Below are positions 41,501 through 54,589 of a stretch of 64,000 nucleotides of DNA, piece after piece. Made by a program: the position numbers and the translations under genes. Source of the DNA: Heterocephalus glaber (taxonomy: Eukaryota; Chordata; Mammalia; Rodentia; Bathyergidae); assembly GCF_000247695.1 (NCBI RefSeq), contig NW_004624855.1, positions 2,791,093 to 2,855,092 of the forward strand. The letters are read 5' to 3'. Below the pieces are notes generated by a model. That model was not told the DNA's origin, did no database searches, and saw only the letters and a list, made by a program, of their open reading frames with translations. Positions within the stretch are counted from its first letter, which is position 1. Each line of letters opens with the position of its first letter.

Positions 41501-44500
41501 TCAAATAGATGACCTGCCTCTTTTCCCAGACAACCTCAAGCTTTGGCACAGTGCCCTCATTTCGCCAAATCCTCACCAGCCCACCCAGGATGCAGAATCA
41601 ATGATTTGTCACTCTGGACACATTCCCTCCTGGTCATATCGTGATACCCTAACCCTTACAATCTCGGCTGTGGCTGTACTTGGACACAAGGACTTTAAAG
41701 AGGTTAGTAAGTAAAATCGAGGTCAGATGTGTGGCCCCTAATCCAACACTCCTGGTATCCTTGTCCAAAGAGTCGTCAAGCATGCAGACACAGAGAGGAA
41801 GGAGCATGTGAGGACACAGGGAGAAGGTGGCACTCCAACAAGACAAGGAGAAAGGATGCCGGAGAAACCAACCCTGCTGACACCTTCACCTTGGACTTCT
41901 GGCCTTTAGACTATGAAGGAAAAAATTCTGTTGTTTCCGCCAACTGATCTGTTTTCTTATGACAGGCTGAGCAAATCCGTAGAGAAAATTCTCAACATTA
42001 GCCAATTTAGGTCACGTGCTAGTATTTTCTATGGACAAAACTGCTATCTATTACTGCACACCATTCCTACAATTACCCTGGTTGTAGGCACACCACTGGT
42101 TCCAGAATACAGCCAGACAACACCAGAAGTGTACCAAAAGCCTTTGGTATAGGGAGAAAATCAAAATCCCTGATCTACATTCAGGATGTAGTCATATACA
42201 ACATGTTGGAGAAAAACACAGTCCTTGCCAAGGCCGCACCATCTTCCATAAGGTGACACAATCAAAGACACAAGGGCCATACAAGGGCGTGTGTAAACAA
42301 TCCAACTTTTTATCATCCTCTGCTGGAAACTAGGGTGCCCTTCACACCCTAGCTAGGAGGAAACCCTGGGAGGTCACCGGCAAACTGCCTCACATCTCTT
42401 GCCTCAAAAGAACAGATAATTATGGATACAAAGTTAACTTCATAGATGATAGGGAAAGAAAAATACAAGGAAGCACCTTAAGGTAGGTATAATTTCATGA
42501 AGCAACATAGAGATGTGCTATAGAATACACCATGATAGGTATTTTTACTGCTCTGAAAGACGTGAAGGGCCTGGGATTTAGCTCAGTGGTTCTGCTGCCT
42601 GCCTCGCAAGCGCAAGGTCCAGAGTTCAATCCCTGGTACCAAAAAAAGACATGTGAAGCTGAGTATAGTGCCACACGCCTATAATCTCAACACTCTAGGA
42701 GGCTGAGGCAAGAGGATCACAAGTTCAACCCCAACCGGGGCAACTTAGTGACTTAGCAAGAACATCTCTAAGTAAAAAATAAAAAAGGGCTGGAGATGTA
42801 GGTCAGTGAGAAGGCCCTGGGTTCAATCCTAAACAATCCAAGGGGGGGAGGGAGGGAGAAAACAAAGTGAGTGACCAACAACCAACCAGCTGACATGATT
42901 CACCAGTGCCCACAGATCTTACACCTGTGAAAGAGGAATTGTGCAGGCCCATCCCAAGTCTGCAGGCAAAGAACAAGCCAGCCACTCCCTAAAAGATCAG
43001 CTGCTTGTGAGGAATAAAATGCAAACCACTGCAGAAGCAGCACACTGACCTGTCCTTGCTCGCTAGCTTCAGTCCCTCCTTGGGTTGGCCAACATCATAC
43101 GCCTGGTTCCCTTGCAGCAAGCAGGCAGCAGTCCCCACTGGACAGGCATGCAGCTGCGGACTTAAGTCCCGCAGGGAGTCTGTAACACATCACACACTCT
43201 GTTAAAGCAGATAAAGGGTCACAACTGGTACTTAACGCACTCTGAGGTCCAGAGGCCCTACCAAAGTCTTCATCAGCTACAGGTCTGAGATACCGGGCCG
43301 GCTGTCCATCTGGCCACATGAAGCTCAGGAGCAAGTATGCTGCACCATGAATGCAGACAGGGCCCATGAACGGGGGGGCCAGAGCACCATTTGTACTTAC
43401 ACAATGTTCCCAGTCTCTCCTAGAAGTCTGCTAACCTTAGCATTTTTTTTCAAGCCAGAAAGAGGTGAGAAAATGCAAACACTCCCCCAGAGGAGAGATC
43501 TGATTAGTGGAAAGAACCAGGGAGTTCTACACTCACATCCTAGACCAACCCTCTCCCCTACTTGATGACAGATTGGTCCAGCTGCCAGGCTGTGGCTCGA
43601 AGACTGGGGAGGACTGATGATCAGAACTAATGCACTCAAGACATGTCAGGCATAAGGGACCACAGCGGAGTAGCTGTGATGACCACAGCTGTGAGTCTCC
43701 AGACCCTGTAGAGCTCTCATCGTGGCGAGCATCGTACATGCTATCAGCCTTACAACACAATACAAATCTTCTCCTCCTTGGCCTTTGGTATGTTTGAGGC
43801 TGTAATCCAGCCCTTAAAGTAGCATGCAGCACTTAGGAAGGGTCCAAACACTCTACCATGAGTGATGGGCTAACAGCACCTCTCCCGAACTTTACCTGCC
43901 TTATAGGTCAAGGAAGCAGAAGGGTCACCTGCCTCCTGCCACAAGGAGTCACCAGCAAACAAACAGGAAAGCCAATCCCCAAGCTCCAAAACCCTCCAAA
44001 CAGTCTCACTTAATGGCCATTTTATTCCACACACAATGCGTGCTGTCCCCAAGCTACTGCCCTCAGCTAGACCACTTGGGTACCCAAAAGCAAGTGCCCC
44101 AATATACAGGAAAATAAACACAGGGTCACAATCTAAAACTATTCATGAGGGTTTACGGGTCACATTCAAAGTCAGTCTGAGGCTCGGGGCTATTTTCTGG
44201 ATATAGAGAATGTCTGAGCCAGAAGGGGGACAGACAGATGAAACACAATGTGACACAGCTATCTAAGACAAGTCACTGAAACTATCCAAGTTGCCAGTTA
44301 ACTGGAAAGAAAATTAACTTTCATTAGAAAATATCCAGTGAATTCAGATGATTCTCAAAAGGATAAATAACCAGAAATCTAAATGTTTGCCAAATCAAAA
44401 TAGCATATTGTCTCAGAAGTCAATAATCTACAGATCTTTTAACTTTATAACCAAACCAGAATTACTGACCTGTTTAGGACAAAGCCTTTTCTATCAGCTT

Positions 44501-47500
44501 TTCCCCCAAAAGAACAATAATGAGTGTCTTTGAGACAGTAAGGATGACATAATAACCTGACACAAGAGGGTCTAAAATTATCACTGATGCCAGGCATGGT
44601 GGCACATGCCCATAATCCCAGGACCTGGGAGGCTGAGGCGGGAAGATCTCCATGAGTTCAAGGCCAGACTGAAGTCTAAAGACAGACGCTATCCCTATTT
44701 CAAAACTCCAAAACCAAAAAAAAAAAAAAATCATCACTGGTCATTTCTGGTGAGCCAAGCACGAGGTATATTTATCATTTTTAACTTTAGAAATAATAAC
44801 ACAAATAAGATGATAAGTAATGTTTATGTCCAATTTAAAGAATCATGTACTGGGTTTATTTTTAAATTAGTTTTCCAATTTGTCCAAAAGGCAAAATGTT
44901 ATTATGCACTGTGTGAGAAACAGAAACATAAGGAAAACACCGGAAATGGCCTCTCACTGCTAGCATCACAGAAAACCAGCCCTGGTTGGGTTGCCACACT
45001 CACAACTCTCAGCCCCTGAGGGAATTGTGAAGCTAGGGAGCTTGAGAAACTAGCAAGCAGGGCCTAGCTTAAAGCTTCATGGCCCTTTTTAGATAAAGGC
45101 CCTTTATTTACAGCCTTTGGTTATCTTACTAAAGATGCTCATGCTTCTCACCCCATTTCGGCATCTACAAAGAAAGCCAGGGAAGACATATACCCAGCCT
45201 AAAACAGGTCACAAGCAAATATCCAAAGCCTCCTCTGTCACCCCTCCCTGCAACTCAAAGTCAAGGGCCTTGGTCACACACAGCAAGCTGGACCAACCAT
45301 TCCTCACCTTGGAACCCCTGAGACCCAAAGGTCTTGGCAGGGAAAACACACAAAATGGACCAATAGTTTAGGTAGAATTTGAGGGGAGAGAGGAAGCAGA
45401 GTCAGAATTTATGGAGGAGAGGCCCTGGAGTTAAGCAAAGAGAACATATTTCAAGACAAAAGTTTTCTTAGAGGACCTAATTGGTGTCAGAGATGTCCAC
45501 ATTGGAACAAAAGGTGGAAGGGCAAAGGCGGTGGCTGAAAGCTTTGAATCAATCCTTCCCCATCATCCTCCCATCCTCACAAGGGTTCTTACCTATGTCT
45601 CTACAGACATTGATGAATAGAGAAGTATCCGGGTCGGAGTCATCCACCAAGTAGCCACCACTTATTTTGATCAGTGGATTTAAATCATGCTTCTTTAACT
45701 CTGCATCAAACACATAGCATGGCACCTGGAAGAAAGGAGGAGAAAGGCTGAGACGTAATTCGTCATGAAGCTTGGGACTCACGATGAGATGAGCCTCTAG
45801 TTATGTCACAAAACACAGGACTCCATTCCCTATAGCCTAACAAAGCAAAGGTGGACACTGTTTCTCAACATTGCTTTCAGACTCTTTCCTACCTACTCAA
45901 GGACTGTGTTTCTGGAATCATCTCTGCATATGTGCATCACTGGTTTTCCCTCTCTACTGGATTATATCCCTCATTTACTGCAATATCCACCATCTCACTA
46001 GTGTCCCTCTCCTGTCCCTACATTCCCCTCAGCTATCATCCCATCCCTGAAATTTACAGCGAAATCCCTTAAACAGTCCCTCGTCACTGTCTCCTCTTTC
46101 TTACTTCCCACGCTCTTCCGTTCTCTCCTGAATCCCATCACATTAGATTGCTGCCTCTTGCCCCATCGAAGCCATGCTTGCCAGGGCAACAGTGACTTCC
46201 CTGCTGCCAGGTCTGATGTCCTCAGCTTTCCCCTTCCTCTGTCTCCATGGCGTGTGACGCTGCTAACCATGGTCTTCTTTTGAAGCCCTTTCTTCTCTTG
46301 CCTTCCTGGAAATCCAAAGACACCTGGCTTCCTTCTGCCCCACTGCTGGTTCCTTCTCAGGCTCCTCGAATGTTTCTCATTGCTCTTCTAACTAACTCTT
46401 GAATATCAGACCTCTTCCCTGCTGGTGGCCTTGGTGCTTTCATCAACAGCTCTGAAGAGGTGCCAACAATCCTCAGATGGGTGCCACTAGCCTTGACCTT
46501 TCCCTAAAATTCCTGACCAGTGGAGCCAACAGGAGGTGAGTTTTTGAGCACAGACTCAAGAAAGAATGCTCGGGTACAAACCCTACTGCTGACACTTAGT
46601 ATGACCAGGAACAAACTGAACCTCTGTGCCTCTGTTTCCCCATGAGTCAAATAAGAATAATGAGAGTAATTACAGCACAGAGCTGCTGCTAGGACTGAGT
46701 GACTCAGTGCGTGTAAAGCTCCGGCACAGACATTGGTTAAGTCAACCTGAATGCTTTCGTTGCTATTTATCACCAATATCACATGGACACATGAAGCATT
46801 CCATAGTTAACCTATGTAAAATTGGCCTCTGGTTTCTCCAAAACATGCTCTCACCCCAGTGTTCCCTATCTCAGTAAATGGGACAATCATGCAACCAGTT
46901 GCCTGGTCAAAATGACAAGGTTGCCCTTTGCTACTCACTGTCTCACATTCAAAGTCCAACTGTTGGCAAGTCCTTCAAACAAAGTCCCGGTTCTGCTCAC
47001 TGCTCAGCACCTCCACCGTCCCCTCCCTTGTATGACCCACTGTAATCTGCCTGCAGCAGTCTGAACTGGTTCACCTCGTTCCAGCTTATTTAATGCCCTT
47101 CTAGTCCCCAGCCCATGTCTCCATGACCACAGGCTCAAGCTTCCAAAATGAACTCAGGGTACATCTCCCCCACTCAGAACAGCTTCTAATTATACAGAGA
47201 ACAAAACCCATGTTTCTCCGAGATCTCCAGCCTTCTCTCTACTACTGCTCTTACTCCTCATGACCACACTGGCTTCCTGACACAATTCAGCCCCTTGAAG
47301 CTATGCCTCTCTGCCTCACTTCATCCAGGTCTACAGGTGAAATGTCATCACTTAGGCCTTTTCTGACATTTTATCTAAAATAGGGCTCTCCACTTATCTC
47401 CACTGCCTTGCACAGCCTTTAGGCTGGCGATAATCAGATCAGGCCATCTGCTGATCTTTCCACTGCTACCATGGAAGTGGGTTCCTTGAAGATAAGGCCT

Positions 47501-50500
47501 GTGTCCTAGTAACAGTCTTTACCAAGAGAGAAGATGCAGAGAAGGAACTCAGCTAATATCTGCTCAATAAAGCCTGGGGGGCAGTTCTTTAATCATCCTT
47601 AATCAGCGTCTTTAATCATCCTTACCCATTCTGATTTATGACCCTTCCTGTGTCTGTAACTTTTTAAAAGGTCAAGAAACCCATTACAGTTGGCAAAACC
47701 CTATACTTTAAGTTTTACCTCTTTCTGAAGCAAGGCATTCAAACACAGATCCATTTGGTGGTTTTTTAAAAAGGCCCTGATCACCAAGAGAATACCATCT
47801 ACTGCCAAGACTTTATGTGCAATGCCCCAGAAATTTTATTCCAAAATAATATAATGATATCATCTCAACTGACCCAAAGAATAATCTAAAAATTCACATT
47901 CTCTGCAACTGTTTCAATGTAGTAGAGCTAGGTGTGGTGGTGCTATGTCTGCAGTCCCAGCACTAGAAGTTGAGGCAGGAGGATCATGAGTTTGAGGCAA
48001 GGCTGTGACCACATAGCAAGTCTGGGATCAACATATGCTACCCTATCACAAAAAATAAAATAATAGTTTAATTATTTTTCCATGGAAACATTTCCTAAAA
48101 TTTTATCTTTTAGGCTGATGCAATTCACAGGCAGGTCTAGGTACAAAGGTTCACTGCATAATATTTAGCTTTTCAATTTTTCTTAGAAAGATGCTATCAA
48201 AGCAGAAGGAATGCTTTAACACTGACCTTTTCCCAAGGTCTGACTGCAGAGATTTCAGAGCTAAGGGAGTATACCAAGCAACTTACACCTCACACAGCCT
48301 CAGGGGACACATGGACTCTGGTCAATCAGGTCCCTAAAGCAAAGTCTCCCAGGCCTGACAAGTTTCTCAAGCCCATTCCCTTCATTGGGAGGAGAATGGA
48401 GCCAACCCTAGTCAGAGGGAACAAACACACAGACACACCACCCCTCCCACCACCCCACACCCTTGCAGAAAGGCAAGGAGAAGAAAAGGTTGTAAGTGCA
48501 GGCTACTTTAACCGGGTTGCCTGAAACCGCCACAAGGGTCCCTAATCCAGCAAATCTAAAGCTTGTCATCCCACAGCAACATCATACACACCGACTCACA
48601 AGGCTAGGATGGGAGACAAGAAGCAATTCTAAAGCCAGCCAAATGGAAACAAGCCTATGGCGGAAAAGGGAACAAGATGGCACAGGGCAAGAGGGGAAGA
48701 TGGGCCCGACCCCAAGAAGAGCTCATAGTTCTGAAACTGGCTCCATTTCACAAGGACACCTGGAGGATTCCAAGTCAGAGAATCTCTAGATCCCCACTCA
48801 GACAGCTGACAACTTTGGATGTCTCACTGACCCAGGAGTGTGTACTGGAGTGGGCACTGAAAAAATTTGTCCAGGCTGCTGGAGAGTATTTCTCACTTCC
48901 TGCTTCACTGTGCAGAGCAATTGAAACACTGATAACCTGAGGAAAGAGAGGAAGTCTAGGGGAGGAAGGTGTGGAGAAGGAGGTCACTTGTCAGCCTTTC
49001 AACACATTGCAAACTGAGTGTGGATGGTGTTGCTTTACATCTATTGATCTTTCTTACGTCTTACATAATTCTAGCAGGCATGCCAGTTCTGCAATGGAGA
49101 CAGGATATGTATGCAATGTTTCAAAGAAATAATTAAGCAGGGCATATGGTGCATCCCTGTCATCCCAGCACTTGGGAGGCTGAGGCAGGAGGATCACCTG
49201 GGCTGCATACTGAGTTCAAGGTTGGCCTGAATTGCATAAAGCAATCCTGTCTCAAAAGAAAACAATACCCAAAAAGGCGGGGGGTGGGGGGGGGATTTAG
49301 CTCAGTGGTTCCACTGCCTGCCTCACTAGTGCAAGGTCCTGAGTTCAATCCCCGGTACCAAAAAAAAAAACAAAAAAAACCTTTAATACTCCCAGAATCC
49401 ACTGAATAAGCATTATAAAACCTGTAGCTTTCTTTGAAAGGCAAATCATTCAAAATTTGACACCAAAACTTACAAAGGAAATGAGACAAAAAATGAGGTG
49501 TGACTTCACTCCAGAAAGAATGGCCGCTATCATGAAATCAACCAACAACAAATGCTGGTGGGGCTGTGGGGAAAGAGGAACCCTGCTCCACTGCTGGTCG
49601 GAGTGCAGACTGGTGCAACCACTGTGGAAATCAGTATAGACATACCTCAAAGAACTAGGACTGGAAGTCTCATTTGACCCCGCTATTCCACTGCTGGGGA
49701 TCTTCCCCAAAGAATTAAAAGAATCATACCACAGTAATATATGTGTGCCCATGTTCATAGCAGCACAGTTTGTGATAGCTAAAACTTGGAAACAGCCCAA
49801 ATGCCCATCAACTGGAGACTGGATAAAGAAAATGTGGGGGTTTTTTATAAAATGGAGTACTACTCAGCCATAAAAAAATGAGAAATTAGAGACATTTATA
49901 GCTAAGTGGATGCACATTGAGGCGATATTCTTAAGTGAAATAAATAGTACACACATGTATAAATACCAAGTAGTTTCTCTGGTGTGAGAAAATGAAAGTG
50001 TAAATAAGGACTAAAATGTATAATAGGTAATGTGAAATAGAAGAAAAGGGGCAAAGGGGAAGGAAGTGGGAGGGGTAGGGCAAAGGAAAGAAGGGAATGG
50101 AATTAAATATGAGAAAATGAAAAAAATGGAAAAAAAAATCTTTGTAAATAGGGAGGGATGGAGAGGTTGAAGGGAGGGCTGGCCAAGGGTGAAAAATAAG
50201 AACCAAGAGAGATTATGTAAAGGTGCAAATTTCCAATGATGAATGTCATTATATTGTATACCTAAAATGTACCAATGATTAGAATGAATAATCAATAATG
50301 CAAAATAGGAAGAAAAGGTCCAAAGGGGTAGGGGTAGTGGGAGGGGCAGGGGAAAGCAAAGAAGGAAAAGGAAAAATGCTGAGAAATGGGAAAAACGAAA
50401 ATACAGTCTTTGTAAATAGGGAAGGGTAGAGGGGGTGAAGGGAGGGCTAGGAATGGGGAAAAAATAAGAACCAAGATGCATCATGTAAAGGTACAATTCC

Positions 50501-53500
50501 CAATGAGAAATGTAATTGTGTTGTATACCTAAAATGCACCAATAAAAGAATTTAACAAAAAAAAAAAAAAATGAGGTGTGAAAATAAAAATCACTCTGAT
50601 ACTAAACCAATCAAGATTTTTATGTATCGTGAATGTTTTAAAAGTACATAAAACCTTTTGTGTATTTTTTAAATTGTCATACCACAGCCTAAGAGGTGTG
50701 TAGTCACATCATACTAAAGACAGAAAAAAGGGCGTGTGCTCTACTAAGATCTGCTAATGGTGACAGCAGTATGTTTTTAGAAGTCATTATGCTCCATGGT
50801 TCTTTCTATCTAATTAATCTATCCCTAAAGCAGAAAAAAAAGCTGAGCTTCTGAACATGATCTATCCTCCATAGTATTAGTCTATGGGCTCCCTCAAAGC
50901 AAGAATCATTTCAGAATTTAATGAAATTTTCATTGCTTTGTAAAATACACTCTCAATAAATGAAACTAAATTAATAAAGCCCCAGCTGCTGACTATACCA
51001 AAAGAGATAATAATTGAGAACTACTAATATTTCTCATGCATCTTCATCAGCTTCTAAAAGAAACTGTCACTGGTTAAAGAGAAAAAGTCTACACCTCCCC
51101 ACTCTCAACTCAAAATCTGCTTAGAATAGGGTTTAGCACATGGTTTCTGCAAAGGGCCACATGGAAAATATTTTAGGCCCTGTTGGTCACACAGGTTCTC
51201 TGTCACATATTTTTCACATATTTTTACTTTTTTGTAATCCTATAAAAAACCATTCTTAGCTCTGGACTGTACAAGAAAGGGCCAGAGGCAGGATTTGGGT
51301 ACTGTTCATAAATTCTGACCTGCAGAAAACAAGCTGCCATTTGCTATTTTGAAAAGCAACTACTTCTTGGTGGTGGAAGACACAACTGTCAACTGAGCAA
51401 AGTGAAGTAACAGGGACATTCAGATAAAAGAGAAATCCATATCACTATCGGGTTGGAGAATCTGAGCCCAGAACATCTGGGGTTCTGAGAGAGGTCTGGG
51501 ACCTAACAGAAAAGCAGAGAGGTGGGACACCCATTCAGGTCCCCTCCTGGGAATCCAGGAGCTTTTCGAGGAGAAAATTCCAATGAAAATTCTCCTAACA
51601 AGAGAGAAAGAAGAAAGAAGAGGGGAGGGGAGGGGAGGGGAGAGGAGGGGGGCAGAGCGCACAGACAGAAAAGTAGAGGGATTCAGCCAACTGAACAGTG
51701 TAGGATGACTGTCCCACAACCATCCCACAAGTGGATTTCAGCTTTGAGATGCTTCTCCTACCACCAACAGTACACATGTCAACAGCATAACTTTTAAAAC
51801 TTAGAGTTAAAATTTGACACTATCTTCCAAATAACCTTAATTCTTTCCTCTTTAAACTTTTTTTTCATTGAGACATTCTTCATAGTCTTTTCTGGAAACA
51901 ATGTTTTGTCTCTTCCACTTCAATGTGTCTTTTCTTTAGCAGATGGCCATATTTGAAAAATCAGTGATAATTTATTATTCATACCTTCATTTTCAAAAAA
52001 CAAACATATCCTTTTGCTCTTCTTAAGCTATATGATATTAGGCTGCCAGAAAAATTACTGATCATTACCACTTGTTAGCTCCTAGATCCCAACAGAGTTC
52101 AAGGAGAAAACTAATGGAGAGGAGTGAGGAGAACCAGTTACTTGAACAAGACCAGCCTCTGAGACCGGCAGGGAGCTCTGATCTTCCCCTTGACCAGGGA
52201 AAGTGCAGTAGCAGAGAAACTCAGAGATCAGGCTGGGGAAGGGGGCTTTATTAATCACCAAGGGTGACTTGACCAAGAGACCCACTGTGTATCACAGAGT
52301 CTAAAATCAGCAACAATGTATTTGTTCTCACAAATCACTAAAAAAGTCAATTTCAAGTATTCTCACCTCAAAAAGTTTAATTAGCTCTATTTAGCTGTTC
52401 CACAAAGTACACATATTTCAAAACATGATACTGCACACAATGTGTCTGAGGGAGTTAGAGGGAAAATGATCAAGCCAATCAATGCCATCCAAATAACGCA
52501 GAGACGCTGTGTAAATTACAGCAACAGTAATCCTGTCTCTTAAGGTGAACTGGCCAAAAATTTAAGGGGTAGGGACACCTCGCCCGGATTCACAATGCAT
52601 ATAGAAGCCACCCTAAGGGTGACAGGAGGGATTTAAAATGCAACCAGTCAGGAGGAGCTAACAGAGGAGCCTTACCACAGGTAGGAAGCCAGGTGCTGAG
52701 AAAGGTCCGTGATAGCTCCTACAGGTACAGTAAATACTCTATAAACCCAGCCCTAACCCTACTGCATGGCTTACTGAGTTGCACAGCACCAGACAAAAAG
52801 AACTAAGTTACCATATATGGGCAAGCCATTCTATTTCCAATCCAGACCAAAAATCACGTCCTGTGATATTTTAAATGTCCTGTCGTAAAAATAAGAACTG
52901 CCCAAGATAAATTTTAACATGGAATCTCTGTTCATCAAGTGGAGCTTGTAAACTAAAAATGATTTTCATCCCACAAAACTGAAACCAGTATTTCAAATCT
53001 TAAAGGTGCCTGGAGTAGATGTCATAATCATATAAAGTCCTTTGTTACCTCTTTATTTGCTTTAAATATGTCCTTCTTGCAGGCTGCAGTCGTTCTCCAC
53101 TCAAAATAATGTACACACTCTGTGGCGGTTACAAATTCAGGAGTTCCCTGTTTAAAAAAAAAAAGTTACCATGCCAAATATCATAAAGTTTCTTTTAAAG
53201 TTAGGACATAGTAAAGGTTACTGAAAATAAAGGAGCAGCAAGAGCAGGGGAACAGAACCACTTTAGTTAAATGAGGTCAGCAAGATGTTCTCAAACCCAA
53301 AATCTTGGAGACAAATGCTCCCTGAAATCCGGTTGGAATTTGAGTAACTAGTCCAAAACTGCTCTACTGCCCCAGCTATGCAAATACAATGATCTCACAG
53401 GAAGTAATCCTTGGAATCGTCTACTTTCAAACTCCAAATGTTCTCTGCACCAAATGCTAACAAAATTAAAGCCAGAAAGTGTGACCTCATCTTCCTGTGC

Positions 53501-54543
53501 GGAGGCCCCTGCAAGGAGCCCATCTGCACCTGAGCAAGTCTTACAGCCACCAGGCTTCCACCCGTGAGGCTGTGTCTCCTGCCAGACCATGACCAGGGTC
53601 ACCGACTCCAGCCTGGCCAAACACCAAAGCTTTGGGGACACAGGATATAGCAGGAATTAACCTCTATGGCCCCGTGCACAAATCCAAGGAGTTCATAATT
53701 TCTTAGGGAGCACAGAATTCTTAAGGGAAATTAAAGTAAAATAGCAGCTAGCTTATTCTGTAACAAAAATCTTCACGTTTCATGCTGCGGCAAGTAGTTT
53801 CTTTTTTTAAGATCTCAATGTGAACAACCATGGATAGTGCCATGGATAGTCTGACCCAAAATTAACAGTATTAGTCCCCTTTCCAAATGACTTCACATGA
53901 AACATAGGTCTCAAGATGCAACAATCACAGCACCAAATTCTAAATAATATTTTAAAGTCATTTGAAGCAGTGAGTTTCACTTTTCTAAACACCTGGTTTC
54001 TTACTCTAATTCTAGAACAATCATGGGATTTGTGTATCAGTTGCTTCTCAACTCCTACCTAGCAATTATTTACTACAATTCTTTCTAAAAACTAAAGATT
54101 AACTGGGTGTGGTGGTGCACACCTGTGATCCCAACACTCAGGAGGCTGAGGCAGAAGGATCACTGAGAGTTCAAGGCCAGCTTGGGCTACATAGTGAGTT
54201 CAAGGCCAGCCCAAATTACAAATTGAGACCCTGTCTTTAAATAAATACATACACACATACATACATGCATGCATGCATACAAAGAATTAAGACCATAAAG
54301 CTATAAACCATATACTCACAGTAAGAACAAACATCACGTTTTACACAATTATTTCCCTACTTAACACCAGGTAATATATCCAAAGAGCTTAGAAACTCCA
54401 TTGACCACTAGCCAGGCCTTCTCTAAAGAGATGCAAGTCTCCCCAATTTAACAAAAATGAGGAAGGAAAAAACACTGTTTTTAAAAAGCCCAGGCAGAGT
54501 GGCTCAGCCTGGGCTACACAGTGGGACCCTGTCTCAAAATACG

Positions 54544-54589
<46 letters not shown>

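Larger units (their letters stand above)
45726..53048. other. IGF2R intron 4 (7.3 kb)
   Basis: Second-largest complete intron. It holds MIR, L2, B1, ID, a LINE-1 insertion, MER5A and a G-quadruplex motif, listed separately. 45880-46400 is pyrimidine-rich and may be L2-related. 48062-49136, 50582-51124 and 51653-53048 are unassigned. Confidence 0.7.

Noticed and set aside
50011..50496. 161-codon minus frame rich in Phe, Pro, Ser and Leu
   Set aside because: It is the complement of the purine-rich LINE-1 3' UTR, low-complexity and with no motif.
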